From a virus, in IMG/VR virus record IMGVR_UViG_3300032241_000902, positions 1-42,823 of that record: a stretch of DNA of 42,823 nt. The stretch is one strand, 5' to 3'. The stretch's first letter is position 1. Each line of letters begins with the position of its first letter. Positions 7,995-19,800 of this stretch are shown here, one piece after another. The notes below the pieces were generated by a model that was not told where the DNA came from, made no database searches, and saw only the letters and a program-made list of their open reading frames with translations. A program made the position numbers and the translations under genes.

Positions 7995-9896
7995 ATGGCA
8001 GACCGAGACTTTGACGGACCAACAGATAGTACTATAGCCCAGCCAGAGAGCAAACCTGGACCTTTTAGAGCAAAGGTGGTTGCTCACGGAGATTCTAGCT
8101 ACGGCGGAAAGTTGAAAGTTCAACTATTGCATGATGTTGGAAATAGCGACCGTGAAGGAGAAACACACGATGTTATGTACATGAGTCCGTTTTTTGGCAG
8201 GACAGATGTAAAACATAACGGTAAAGATAATGACTATAACAATACACAAAAAAGTTATGGTTTCTGGGCGGTGCCTCCAGATGTAGGATCTACTGTAGTT
8301 GTTATTTTTATTGAAGGTAATCCTAAACGCGGATATTGGTTTGGTTGTATACAAGATGAAGATGTTAATTTTATGCTTCCAGGGTATGCAGCTACAGAAA
8401 ATAATGTAGAAGGCGGCCTAGATACTCCTTACGGACACGCAGCAAGGGTACCCGTTGCTGAATATAATAAAAATTATCCTAGCAACAACTCTACTGGTGA
8501 CAAGACAAAGATTAAAAAACCAGCCCATCCGTTTGCACAACAACTAGCCGACCAAGGTTTGTTATTAGATGATACAAGGGGCATAACAACTAGTAGTGCT
8601 AGGCGTGAATTTCCTAGTATGGTATTTGGTATTAGTACACCTGGTCCTCTTGACAAGCGATCTGGTGCTCAAACAGGTGCTTACGGAACATCGGATCATC
8701 AGATAAGAAATGCGCCAGTGAGTAGATTAGGTGGTAGTAGTTTTGTTATGGACGACGGAGATGATCATTACTTAAGAAAATCTAGTCCTAGTAAAAGCGG
8801 CCCTGACTATGCAGCAGTAGAAGAAAACGAAACTGGGGGCGATGTGACTCGTCCTCATAATGAACTAATTCGTCTGCGCACTCGTACAGGCCATCAAATT
8901 TTATTGCATAATAGTGAAGATTTAATTTATATTACAAACAGCAGAGGCACTGCTTGGATAGAATTAACTAGTGATGGTAAAATTGATGTGTATGCACAAG
9001 ATAGTATTAGTATGCATACTGAACAAGATTTTAATTTTTATGCCGGCCGTGATTTTAATTTCGAAGCAGGCCGTAATTTCAATACTAAAGTTACTGGAGA
9101 ACATCATACACATGTTCTTAAAGATCAAATTTTAATTGTAGACGGCAACCAAACAATAAAAATTGCTAAAGATGTAAACAAAACTTATGAACAAAAATAT
9201 ACACACACAGTACAACAATCTGTAAACAAGGTTTATAATGATACTTTCTTACATCATGTTGTAGGGCAAGTAGATTGGACATTTGATGCTAGCCTTAATT
9301 GGAATACTGGAGTTGCCGGCGGTGGTGATGTTAATGCTAGTTTTGGTGGAAATGTGACTACAAAAGTTGCTGGTACAGTTAATGAAACAATTGTTGGAAG
9401 TGTAATAAAAACTATTCAAGGATCGTTCGATCTCAATACATCTGGACATAACAATTTTACTGCCGGCGCTACAACAAATATTAAGAGTAGTGGCGATCAC
9501 ATAGAAACAGCCGCTAATATTCATATGAACGGACCAGCAGCTACTACTGCAGCTATAGCTAGTGCTCCAGGCACGCCAACAGCTGCCATAGATGCCGAAT
9601 TGCCTAAAGTTTTACAAACTAGTACATTGCCGGGGCCTCCTAACGGTGCCGAATTAGTACAGAGTATTATGCGGCGTGTTCCTACAACAGAACCTTATCC
9701 TCAGCATGAAAATTTAGATCCTGAAAAATATAAACCGAGTAAGACGGATAGAGATGCAGACACGCGGTATGAAGGAAATAGTACTAGTATGGCTGATGCT
9801 GCTACATACTGGAAAAAATACACAACTAACCCAGACACATTTACTAGGAATCCTCCAGTTGAAGATTCTTACCAACAAAACAATGAGGAGGTATAA
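7995..9896 (+). CDS. 5: baseplate central spike protein, gp5/VgrG-like, no lysozyme domain
   Basis: A 633-residue spike protein. Residues 15-130 form an OB-fold as in gp5/VgrG: PFRAKVVAHGDSSYGGKLKV, then YMSPFFGRTD, VPPDVGSTVVVIF and KRGYWFGCIQDE. Residues 285-510 are repetitive beta-strands of the gp5C triple-helix type (IRLRTRTGHQILLHNSEDL, then DFNFYAGRDFNFEAGRNF and similar). The C-terminal 120 residues carry RRVPTTEPYPQHENLDPEKY, which I recall from other marine T4-like spikes. T4 gp5 has a T4-type lysozyme between OB-fold and helix; here residues 135-285 are unrelated and Gly/Pro-rich, so cell-wall cutting must come from elsewhere. Gene context hub-gp5-gp25 supports the call. Confidence 0.88.
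   Translation: MADRDFDGPTDSTIAQPESKPGPFRAKVVAHGDSSYGGKLKVQLLHDVGNSDREGETHDVMYMSPFFGRTDVKHNGKDNDYNNTQKSYGFWAVPPDVGSTVVVIFIEGNPKRGYWFGCIQDEDVNFMLPGYAATENNVEGGLDTPYGHAARVPVAEYNKNYPSNNSTGDKTKIKKPAHPFAQQLADQGLLLDDTRGITTSSARREFPSMVFGISTPGPLDKRSGAQTGAYGTSDHQIRNAPVSRLGGSSFVMDDGDDHYLRKSSPSKSGPDYAAVEENETGGDVTRPHNELIRLRTRTGHQILLHNSEDLIYITNSRGTAWIELTSDGKIDVYAQDSISMHTEQDFNFYAGRDFNFEAGRNFNTKVTGEHHTHVLKDQILIVDGNQTIKIAKDVNKTYEQKYTHTVQQSVNKVYNDTFLHHVVGQVDWTFDASLNWNTGVAGGGDVNASFGGNVTTKVAGTVNETIVGSVIKTIQGSFDLNTSGHNNFTAGATTNIKSSGDHIETAANIHMNGPAATTAAIASAPGTPTAAIDAELPKVLQTSTLPGPPNGAELVQSIMRRVPTTEPYPQHENLDPEKYKPSKTDRDADTRYEGNSTSMADAATYWKKYTTNPDTFTRNPPVEDSYQQNNEEV
9885..9892 (+). promoter_or_regulatory. strong ribosome binding site for gp25
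   Basis: GAGGAGGT lies at the very end of the gp5 gene, 6 bases before the gp25 ATG. It is the longest match to the anti-Shine-Dalgarno sequence I noticed in the window. It suggests gp25 is made at a higher rate than the spike protein before it. Confidence 0.7.
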
Positions 9897-9898
9897 TT

Positions 9899-10333
9899 AT
9901 GTCTAGCCTATTTACAAAAACACAAGTATCGTCTGCGCCTGTGGCTAGCCATCCAGGTTCTAGGAGATATAGAGGGTTTAGCACAGTAAGTACACATACT
10001 GAAAATTATAAATTATACGATTTTGAATTGATTAAACAAGATTTGTTGAATAATTTTTATGTTCGTCAGGGCGAAAGACTAATGAATCCTACATTTGGAA
10101 CAATCATATGGGACGTAATATTTGAACCATTAACTGACGAATTAAAAAATGCAGTACTACAAAATGTAAATCAAATTTTTAACAGTGATCCTAGGATTCG
10201 CGTAGGTAGTATTGTTATTACTCCGTACGAGACCGGTTTAGAAATACAATGTGAATTAATATATGTGCTGTATAATATACAACAAAAATTGCAAATGCAA
10301 TTTGATCAAGCCAATGGATTTAGCCTACAGTAA
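9899..10333 (+). CDS. 25: baseplate wedge protein gp25
   Basis: A 144-residue member of the GPW/gp25 family, the most conserved wedge component in contractile tails. In T4 it forms the (gp6)2-gp25-gp53 core and nucleates sheath assembly. The family core is obvious: DFELIKQDLLNNFYVRQGER (41-60), then MNPTFGTIIWDVIFEPLTDE, LQNVNQIFNSDPRI and a C-terminal strand ending IYVLYNIQQKLQMQFD. The N-terminal 38 residues are a Ser-rich, probably flexible extension beyond the T4 start (T4 gp25 is 132 residues). A very strong ribosome site precedes it. The next gene, gp6, begins 50 bases later behind its own late promoter. Confidence 0.93.
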   Translation: MSSLFTKTQVSSAPVASHPGSRRYRGFSTVSTHTENYKLYDFELIKQDLLNNFYVRQGERLMNPTFGTIIWDVIFEPLTDELKNAVLQNVNQIFNSDPRIRVGSIVITPYETGLEIQCELIYVLYNIQQKLQMQFDQANGFSLQ

Positions 10334-10335
10334 TT

Positions 10336-10347
10336 AACTACGCACAT
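10336..10347 (+). promoter_or_regulatory. 12-base late-promoter upstream element, copy 2
   Basis: AACTACGCACAT is identical to 4283-4294 and, as there, ends exactly 12 bases before TAAATA. The intervening bases also share TCAA just before the promoter. It lies in a 50-base gap between gp25 and gp6 that has no gene on the other strand. Confidence 0.55.
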
Positions 10348-10357
10348 AATTTTATTC

Positions 10358-10365
10358 AATAAATA
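10358..10365 (+). promoter_or_regulatory. late promoter for gp6 and the giant baseplate gene
   Basis: AATAAATA matches the T4 late consensus TATAAATA at 7 of 8 positions and lies 18 bases before the gp6 start. The ribosome site AGGA at 10374-10377 is 6 bases before the ATG. No other promoter is evident before the 15 kb gene downstream, so this element probably serves both. Confidence 0.65.
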
Positions 10366-10383
10366 CACTTATTAGGATAAATC

Positions 10384-13300
10384 ATGAGCTCAACGGATAG
10401 ACAAAATAATCTTTTAATTGCCGAAAACTGGCAAAAAATTTATCAGTCTTTTAAAAACGCAAACTTTCAAAGCTACGATTTTGATAATCTGCGTCGTACG
10501 ATGATTGATTATATCCGTACAAACTTCCCAGAAGACTTTAACGACTACATCGAATCAAGCGAGTATCTTGCTCTAATTGATCTTATTGCCTATATTGGCC
10601 AAAGTATTGCATTTCGCGTAGACCTAAATGCACGTGAAAACTTTTTAGAACTAGCAGAACGCCGTGACAGCATTTTACGACTAGCACGTATGATCGGCTA
10701 CAACGCTAGTAGAAATATTGCTGCCAAAGGCTTGTTAAAATTTAACACAGTTAGCACAAGCGAAAATGTAATTGATAGCAACGGACGAAATTTATCTGGA
10801 CAGTATATAACTTGGAATGACCCTAGCAATGCTAACTGGCACGATCAGTTTATCAAAGTTATTAACGCTGCACTACCTGCAACTAGTCAATTTGGTAATC
10901 CTATAGACAGTGCAACAATTTACGGAGTCCCGACAGCCCAATATAGATTTAATTCTTCTAATACTAACGTTCCAATTTATAATTTTAATAAAACTGTTTC
11001 TGGACGTAGTATGAATTTTGAAATTACTAGTACTACTTTCAGCGGGAAAACGTATATCTACGAAGAAGCTCCTAAAATTGGCAATCAAATGGCTTGTGTT
11101 TATAGTGACGATGGCTTCGGAGCAAGTAGTCCAGGTACTGGCTTCTTTTTTAATTTTACACAAGGTACAATGAATACCGGCGCTTTTACAGTTAGTCAGC
11201 CAACTAGTAATCAGCAGATAGATATTGCTACACAAAATATTAATAATACCGATGTATGGTTATACAGTTTAGATCAAAGTACTGGTTTAGAAAACACATT
11301 ATGGACCCAAGTTCCTGCTACAACTGGAAATAATGTAATTTACAATAGTCTAAGTGCAAAAATTAAAAATATTTATAGTGTAGTTACACGAGCAAGTGAT
11401 GCTATTAGTCTAAGTTTTAGTGACGGAACATTTGGTAATTTACCTTTGGGTAATTTTAGAACTTACTATAGAGTAAGCAATGGTTTTAATTACACTATTA
11501 ATCCTGCAGACATTGTTAACATCGTTGTATCTATTCCTTATACAAGTGCAAAAAATACAGCAGAACTTTTAACAATTAGTCTTAGCCTTGCTACTAGCGT
11601 GACAAACGCTGCCACATCTGAAACAAATGCCAGCGTTAAAACTAATGCTCCACAGACATATTATACACAAAATCGTATGATAACTGGCGAGGATTATAAT
11701 ATTAGTCCCCTTAGTGCTAATTTAAATGTAGCCAAAGTGCAAGCTGTTAATAGAACCAGTAGCGGAATAAGTCGGTATTTTGACCTAACAGATCCAACTG
11801 GAAAATACAGTAAAACAACTTTGTTTGCAGACGATGGTGTCATATACAACGAAAATTATAATTCAACCGCAAATTTTACCTATGTCACACAAACAGACAT
11901 TCAAGGTGTTATCTATAACAAAATTTACGATATCTTAAATACTCCTAATTTGAGAAATTTTTACTATTCAAATTATTTAGATTTCTTAAACGTTAGTCTT
12001 AATATTCAATGGAATGCTGTTACTAATGATAGCAACACTTCAAGTGGATATATCAGTCTTGTTTCTTTACTTTCTGGTAATAACAATGCACCTTTGCAAG
12101 TTGGGTCATTTACCGCAACAGATTTAAAATATCTCACAGTAGGATCTATAATAAAATTTACAGCTCCTGCTGGTTATTATTTCAATACTATTACAAACAA
12201 ACTAGTAGCAGGAACAGCTACAGTTCCAAATTCGTCAAATTACTTATGGGCTGAAGTTGTTAGTGTAGCAGACGATGGTACAGCCAATAATACAGGAGTA
12301 TTATCTACAACAACACAAGGTCCGATTGTATTGAATAAATCGATTCCTTCGCTTGCTGTTGCTACACAAATTATTCCTCAGTTTGTAACAACAATTAGTC
12401 CTACTGTCATAACAACTATGATAGATTTAATATTTGCTAATGACAGCTTTGGTTTGAGATATGATGCTACTACACAAAGTTGGCAAATTATTTTTGCAAA
12501 TAATTTAAATGTTACAAATCCTTTTAGCCTTGGTAATCAGGGCGATACTAGTAATCTTCAATTAGATTCTAGTTGGATGTTATTGTTTACAACAAACACC
12601 GTTCAGTATACCGTGACAACACGTAATCTACGATATATATTTGAAAGTGATAATCAGGTAACTTTTTACTTTGACAGTAACACCACTATCTATGATACTA
12701 TTTCTAGTAATACAGTTTCAGATACTATTAAAGTTTTAAGCATTAATTCGCAACCTGATCTTACTACTCCTTTTACACAAGATTTAACTTGGCAAATTGT
12801 AAGCGAGTACACTGGTCAAGATGGATATATTGATCCTAAAAAACTTGTTATAACTTTTGCTGATTCCAACGGAAACGGAATTGTAGATAATCCGCAATTG
12901 TTTTTAGATATTGTTGCACCATCAACTAATCCATTAACAAAATATATTGTGGAACAGAAATACGCTATTTCCGAAGGACAAGAAGATTACAAATATGTTG
13001 CTAATGATCCAAGTTCAGGCCCAGTTTTAATATTTCCGACCCAGGCTAGTGCAGGAGCTTTAACACAATATGCAGATGGTACTTATTTCTACTTTGTAGA
13101 TACAGCAACTGTGTTTAAATTGACACTATCTACCGGACAGTTAAGTCCTAGTTTAGATTATGAAGTGTATATTGGCCGACCAGAATTAAAATTTCAGTAT
13201 GTACATAGTGCTGATTATAATAGTAGAATTGACCCAGGTGCAAGTAATATCATAGACATTTATGTACTAACAACAGATTATGATTCTGCTTTTAGACAAT

Positions 13301-13866
13301 GGGTGACCAACGGTGCTACAGGGACAACACCATTGCCTCCAAGCAGTGATCAGTTAAACACATTGTTAAGTCCAAACTTAAATCTAATAAAATCTATCAG
13401 CGATGAAATAATTTATCACCCTGTTAGTTATACATTGTTGTTTGGAGCACAAGCCGATCCTAGTCTTCAAGCTACTTTTAACGCAATGATTAACCCATCT
13501 AGTGCTGTATCATCTGCAGATGTTCAAGCAAGAATTTTACAAGCAATTAATACATTCTTTGCTTTAGAAAATTGGAACTTTGGAGATACATTTTACTTTA
13601 CTGAATTAAGCACTTATGTAATGAACAAACTAGCACCTGATTTAATTTCGTTTGTAATTGTTCCAAGCCAACCAGGTTTATATTTCGGCAATTTATTTGA
13701 AATACAGTGTGCAACTGATAATATATTCTTAAGTTGTGCTACGACAGCTAATATTGTTATTGTTACCGGACTCACCGGAACTAATTTAAAAACAATCAGC
13801 TCTACACCTACAAATAGTCTTACCAGTAATCAGTCAGTGACTACTGCTCCAAACACAGGAAAATAA
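10384..13866 (+). CDS. 6: baseplate wedge protein gp6 (enlarged)
   Basis: A 1160-residue homologue of T4 gp6 (660 residues), the wedge subunit that dimerises to form the inner ring of the baseplate. The N-terminus is the most recognisable part: NWQKIYQSFKNANFQSYDFD, then YIRTNFPEDFNDYIESSEY and ENFLELAERRDSILRLARMIGY (about residues 84-105). The C-terminus, near residue 1053, reads INTFFALENWNFGDTFYFTE, the baseplate-J-like helical end that contacts neighbours. Between these the protein is mainly Ser/Thr/Asn-rich beta sequence, and most of the extra 500 residues relative to T4 lie there. It is followed after 4 bases by the giant gene, whose ribosome site lies within the gp6 coding end. Confidence 0.9.
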   Translation: MSSTDRQNNLLIAENWQKIYQSFKNANFQSYDFDNLRRTMIDYIRTNFPEDFNDYIESSEYLALIDLIAYIGQSIAFRVDLNARENFLELAERRDSILRLARMIGYNASRNIAAKGLLKFNTVSTSENVIDSNGRNLSGQYITWNDPSNANWHDQFIKVINAALPATSQFGNPIDSATIYGVPTAQYRFNSSNTNVPIYNFNKTVSGRSMNFEITSTTFSGKTYIYEEAPKIGNQMACVYSDDGFGASSPGTGFFFNFTQGTMNTGAFTVSQPTSNQQIDIATQNINNTDVWLYSLDQSTGLENTLWTQVPATTGNNVIYNSLSAKIKNIYSVVTRASDAISLSFSDGTFGNLPLGNFRTYYRVSNGFNYTINPADIVNIVVSIPYTSAKNTAELLTISLSLATSVTNAATSETNASVKTNAPQTYYTQNRMITGEDYNISPLSANLNVAKVQAVNRTSSGISRYFDLTDPTGKYSKTTLFADDGVIYNENYNSTANFTYVTQTDIQGVIYNKIYDILNTPNLRNFYYSNYLDFLNVSLNIQWNAVTNDSNTSSGYISLVSLLSGNNNAPLQVGSFTATDLKYLTVGSIIKFTAPAGYYFNTITNKLVAGTATVPNSSNYLWAEVVSVADDGTANNTGVLSTTTQGPIVLNKSIPSLAVATQIIPQFVTTISPTVITTMIDLIFANDSFGLRYDATTQSWQIIFANNLNVTNPFSLGNQGDTSNLQLDSSWMLLFTTNTVQYTVTTRNLRYIFESDNQVTFYFDSNTTIYDTISSNTVSDTIKVLSINSQPDLTTPFTQDLTWQIVSEYTGQDGYIDPKKLVITFADSNGNGIVDNPQLFLDIVAPSTNPLTKYIVEQKYAISEGQEDYKYVANDPSSGPVLIFPTQASAGALTQYADGTYFYFVDTATVFKLTLSTGQLSPSLDYEVYIGRPELKFQYVHSADYNSRIDPGASNIIDIYVLTTDYDSAFRQWVTNGATGTTPLPPSSDQLNTLLSPNLNLIKSISDEIIYHPVSYTLLFGAQADPSLQATFNAMINPSSAVSSADVQARILQAINTFFALENWNFGDTFYFTELSTYVMNKLAPDLISFVIVPSQPGLYFGNLFEIQCATDNIFLSCATTANIVIVTGLTGTNLKTISSTPTNSLTSNQSVTTAPNTGK

Positions 13867-13870
13867 TCTA

Positions 13871-16800
13871 ATGGCCAATAATAATGTTATCGGTGAAAAA
13901 GGACTTAGTGCAAATTTACTACCTAAGTTTTATCAAACTATAGCCAACAAAAAGTTTTTACAATCTACAGTTGATCAATTATTTCAACCAGGTACACTAA
14001 CAAAAACTACTGGATATATCGGTAGAGAAAATGCTAAAGCTAGTACAGGTGCAGATGTATATGTTAAAGCTGCAGATGCTATTAGACAGAACTATCAATT
14101 AGAACCCGGAATAACGGTTACTGATAATCTGGGTAATGTAACATTTTTCAAAGATTATGTTGACTATATTAATCAAATTAATGTATTTGGCGGAAATACT
14201 AAAAATCACAATCGATTAAACAAACAAGAGTTTTATAGCTGGGATCCCCATATTGATTGGGATAAATTTGTTAACTTTCAAAATTATTATTGGCTTCCGT
14301 ACGGACCTGATACTATTACGGTATACGGACCTCATGCTACTATTAATACTACTTACAATGTAAAAATTCAATCAGAAGGTGCAAACAATCAATATATCTT
14401 TACTCCAGATGGTGCAACACCAGATCCTGTATTAAAACTTTACAGGGGAGTAACTTATACTTTTAATATTAGTAGTCCAGGCAATCCTTTTAGTTTTAAA
14501 ACAGTACGATCGTTAGGTACTGACCATCGTTATTCTTACTTAACATCTATAGATAATTATGGAGTAACATCAGGAACGGTTACATTTACTGTTCCTGAAA
14601 ATGCGCCTAGTATACTTTTTTATCAAAGCGAAACCGATATAAATTTAGGCGGAGTTATTGAAATATTTTCAATAAATGCAGATACTACTATTGATGTTGC
14701 ATCTGAAATTTTAGGAAAATCTTCAGTAACGTTGCCTGATGGTACTGTATTAAGCAATGGAATGAAACTGGCTTTCGGAGGAAATGTTACTCCTGCTGAA
14801 TATGCCAATGGTCAATTTTATGTTGAAGGTGTTGGCATAGCAATTAAATTAATCCCTGAAACAGTATTAGAAGTAGTGAGCACTTATTCTACAAATGAAT
14901 CCATACCTTTTGATAGTGTAGGATTTGATAAAGAACCTTGGGAAACAGCTACCGGATATGCAGGATCTGTTGATTATATTACAATTAATCGAGCAAGTCG
15001 CGATCATAATCCTTGGTCAAGGTATAATCGTTGGTTCCATCAAGATGTCATTAATGCTAGTGCAGTTTACAATAATAACACTCCTATTTTAGATCAAACT
15101 TCAAGAGCTACTAGACCTATTATTGAGTTCCAGTCAGATTTAAGATTATTTAATTTTGGAACAAAAGCTATTATAGATGTTGATATTTTAGACAATACAA
15201 CTGGTAATACTAGTTTAAACAAAAATGCTATACCAGTATTTACAGCTATAGAAGGACAAACTGGGTACAATGAGCCTACAACAGTAGCAACTGTATCTAT
15301 TGCACTATCTCCTGGTATGCTAGTATTGTTCACAGGTGATCCAGATCCTTTAGTACAAAATAAAATTTTCCGTGTAGAGTATTTAGACGTAAAACATTTA
15401 AACGGCGGCAGCAATCAGTTGCACTTAGTTGAAGTAGCAACTCCGGAATTGGACCAAGTAGTACTAGTTAAACAAGGAAAATTTCAAGGACAAATGTTCT
15501 GGTTTAACGGAACAACTTGGATTCAGGCACAGCAAAAAACTACAGTAAATCAACCACCACTATTTGATATTTTTGATAGTAATGGAGTAAGTGTTGGAGA
15601 TACTACAGTTTATAACGGCAGCACATTTATTGGAACTCGAGTATTTTCTTACAAACAAGGTTCAGGATCAGCTGATAATGTTTTAGGATTTCCGCTAAGT
15701 TATCAAAATGTTAGTAATATCGGTGATATTGTTTTTAACTTTAATCTGGTAACTGATACTTTTGAGTATAAAAAAACAGCTATTGTTGAAACACAAAAAC
15801 TTGATTCTGGATTCTTATCTATCTTGGACTATGCAGGAAATACAGAATATGTCAATGGCTGGCAAACCTGTAAAGTCGATTCAGCACAAGCAGCAATAAG
15901 AATTTATAAAAATTCAGGATTAGTTAATAATTTTAGAATAGACATTTACGATGATATTAATAGTCTATCAGATCTCGTTGTCAGAGTTTATATAAATGGC
16001 AAGAGATTAGATCCTAGTCTGTGGACTTTAACTAATAGAGGATTGTATAAAAACATTCGATTAACAAACTCCATTGCACTAACAGATGTATTGACTATTA
16101 AAGCATTTTCAGCGCAACCTATTAATAGTAATGGATATTATGAAATTCCTGTTAATTTGCAAAATAATCCGCTAAATGCCGAGATTGGAGATTTTACTCT
16201 AGGGGAAGTTATCAATCATGTTGATAGTATTATCGATAACTTATATCAAACTGTAAACAATCAAGGAATGTTGACTAGCCAATTTGTTGGAGTATTCCCA
16301 GGCGACAGTGATCTGCGCAATCTTGGGAATGTAACTCCTTACGGAACAAAGTTTGTACAACACAGCGGACCGTTGAGTCTAGGAATTTATCATACAACTT
16401 CTGAAACTAATAATATAATTAAAGCAATAGAGCAATCTAGAGAAGATTATAATAATTTCAAAAGAAACTTTATCAGTACTGCTACTAATCTAGGTATAGA
16501 CGGCGACCCTGTTACTATTGTTAATCAAGTTTTACAAAAATTAAATGCAGATAAACCGCATGTTGCTCCATATTATTTTAGTGATATGGTGCCGTACGGG
16601 GCATGCGTAGTAACTGATTTAACTGTAATTGATCACAGAATTCGTCAGTATCCATTGAGTGCTGTATTCACTCTTGATACACTGAGCAACAAAGCTGTAG
16701 GTGTATATCTTAACGGAGTACAATTAATTCACGGACAAGATTATACGTTTAGTAATCAAGGATTTGTTATTATTGATTCTAGTGTTTCTATTATCAATGG

Positions 16801-19800
16801 TGATACAATCAGTACTTATGAATATGATAGTACTGATGGATGTTTTGTTCCTTCTACACCTTCTAAACTAGGTATGTGGCCTGTATATGCTCCAAAAATA
16901 TATACAGACACAGCTCTTGTAGACCCACAAACTGTTATTCAAGGCCACGATGGAAGCGTTATTCTTGCCTATGGCGACTACAGAGATGAACTGTTACTGG
17001 AATTAGAAAAAAGAATTTTTAATAATATCAAAGTCAAATATGATACAGATATCTTTGATATAACAGACTTTATTCCAAGTTATAACAGATCCACAGATTA
17101 TAATGTATCGGAATTTAATGAAGTATTAGCTCCTAATTTTTATAAATGGACCAGTTTGGTTGGAAAAGATCTAACTACTCCGTTAAACTACGACAGAACA
17201 AATAGTTTTACATATAACTATTCTTTCAATACAGCACCGGATGGAACAGGATTGCCAGGTTACTGGAGAGGTGTGTATCGCTGGTTGTTAGATACCGATC
17301 GTCCTAATATCTGCCCTTGGGAAATGCTAGGATTTAGTATACAACCATCGTGGTGGATAGCAGTCTATGGGCCTGCTCCGTATACAAGCAACAACTTACC
17401 AATGTGGCAAGATATTGCAGCAGGCATTGTAAGGCAGCCAGGAGTACCTATTGCCTATAAACCTAAATTCGCAAAACCATTTTTAGTAGATCGTTTACCT
17501 GTAGACGAGTTTGGCAACTTGATTAGCCCGCAACAATCAGGTCTAGCTACTGGTATGGTTCGACCAAGAATTGATAATAATTTTGTATTCGGCGACGGTA
17601 GTCCAGTTGAATCTGCGTGGGCACGCAGTAGTTACTATCCATTTTCAGTAATAATTGCTTCTATTCTGTTAACACCTGCAAAATCATTTGGTATTCTATT
17701 AGACAGATCTAGGATTTCTAGGAATGTAGCAGGACAACTTGTATATTCAGAAACTGGTTTGCGTATTAAGCCGTCGGACATTGTACTACCCAGTGTCTAT
17801 TCAAGTACTACTCGAGTTCAAACAGCTGGCTTAGTAAATTATATTGTTGATTTAATTTTTAATTATATTTTTAGTAATAATATTGTTGGTTATAATTCTT
17901 ATGCAACTGATCTTGCAACAATGGATGTAAAACTAAGTTATAGAGTCGGTGCATTTACGAATAAAAGTCAATTTAATTTGTTGTTAGAGTCTAAGACTCC
18001 AAGTAGTTCGGGTAATGTTTTTGTTCCTACCGAAGATTATTCTGTATTCTTAAATAAATCCAGTAGTGTTGAAAAGTTGGTATACAGTGGAGTTGTAGTA
18101 ACTAAGCTATCAACTGGTTTTGAAATAAAAGGTTACAGTATTACTCAACCATATTTCAAATACTATGCACCGAAGAATACCGGTGTGTCGATTAATGTTG
18201 GAGGCATATCTGAGAATTTTGTTAATTGGTCAGAAAATCAAACTTATACTACTGGTACAATAGTTCAGTATGGTGGAAAATACTATAGAACAATTTCTAT
18301 GGTCACATCATCTACTAGCTTTGATTCGACAGAATTTGTTCCTTTGAGTAGTCTGCCTATTACTGGCGGCGCAAATGCTTATATAAGAACTGGCTGGGAT
18401 AAATCTACAACTTTAGTTGCACCTTATGGTACGCTATTTGCAACTATTCAGGATGTAGTAGATTTTCTAATAGGGTATGGAGAAAATCTAAAAGATCAAG
18501 GATTTACATTTGACGATTTTAATAATAATCTAGATTTAGTGGCTAACTGGGAAACTAGTGCACGAGAATTTTTATTCTGGACTACACAAAATTGGAGTTC
18601 AGGACAGGATAAGTGGAGCGACTGGGCACCAAATCAACCTTATACTTACGGTAGTATTGTAAGATACGAAGGAGATTATTATAGCGCATTGACCAACATA
18701 GCTGTCTCTTCGCTGTTCGATTCTACCAAATGGTCCTTATTACCAGGGTTGAGTAATGTTGGTAGTAGTGTTATCAGTTTAAGTCCTAGTGCTAATGGTA
18801 TAAACTTTACTACAAATCTCACAGTAGTTGATAGTATAACTAACAAATTTAATCCTTACGAAATATTTAAAGTTGACGGTACTCCATTAGAAGTTGCTCA
18901 TATCGATAGTTATCGTCAAGAAAATAATGTAACTTACAGTCCTAGAACTACTGACGGTATATACGGCGCAGCGTTTTATCTAGTACAAAACGAACATGTA
19001 GTTGTCATTAACAATTCTACTATTTTTAATGATGTAATTTATAATCCAGCTAGCGGCTATAGACAAGAACGACTAAAAGTCAGTGGCTATATTACAAATG
19101 GTTGGTACGGTGGCCTAGACATTCCAGGATTTATTTTTGACGCTGCTGCTATTGAGTTATGGCAACCTTATAAAGATTATAATTCAGGCGATATTATATC
19201 TTATCAAAATTATTATTATAGTGCAAATAAATTTATTGCAGGTGAATCTAAGTTTACAGCTTCAAATTGGACGCAACTATCAGGAAAACCTACAAGTCAA
19301 ATTTTACCCAATTGGACAAATAGTGCAACACAATTTAGAGATTTTTATAGTTTAGAAGTCGATAGCTTCGATACCGCCCAACAGCAGATGGCACAGCACT
19401 TAATTGGATATCAAAAGCGACAATATCTTCATAATATCGTCCAAGACGATGTTAGCGAATTTAAATTCTACCAAGGAATGATTCGTGAAAAAGGAACACA
19501 GAATGTTCTTAATAAATTATTTGATGTACTGAGTTCTGACGCAGAAGAAAGTCTAACATTCTACGAAGAATGGGCGTTGCGTGTAGGACAATATGGAGCT
19601 GCTAATGCCTTTGATGATGTTGAATTTATTTTAGATCAAGGAAAATTTAATAGAAGTAATCCGCAAGCAACTGTACTGGTTAATAGTTTTGATAGCACTA
19701 TTAATCCTTTTGTGATCCAACAGACGCCTAATGATGTTTATGTTAAACCCCTAGGTTATGAGTCAACTCCATTCCCTGTAGTAGAAAACTTTCAACCTTT

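Noticed and set aside
10331-10359. Minus-strand promoter mirroring the gp55 one (TTGAAT ... TAATTA) around the second 12-mer
   Set aside because: The -10 is very poor and there is no minus-strand gene to serve; only the 12-mer and its spacing to the late promoter are retained.
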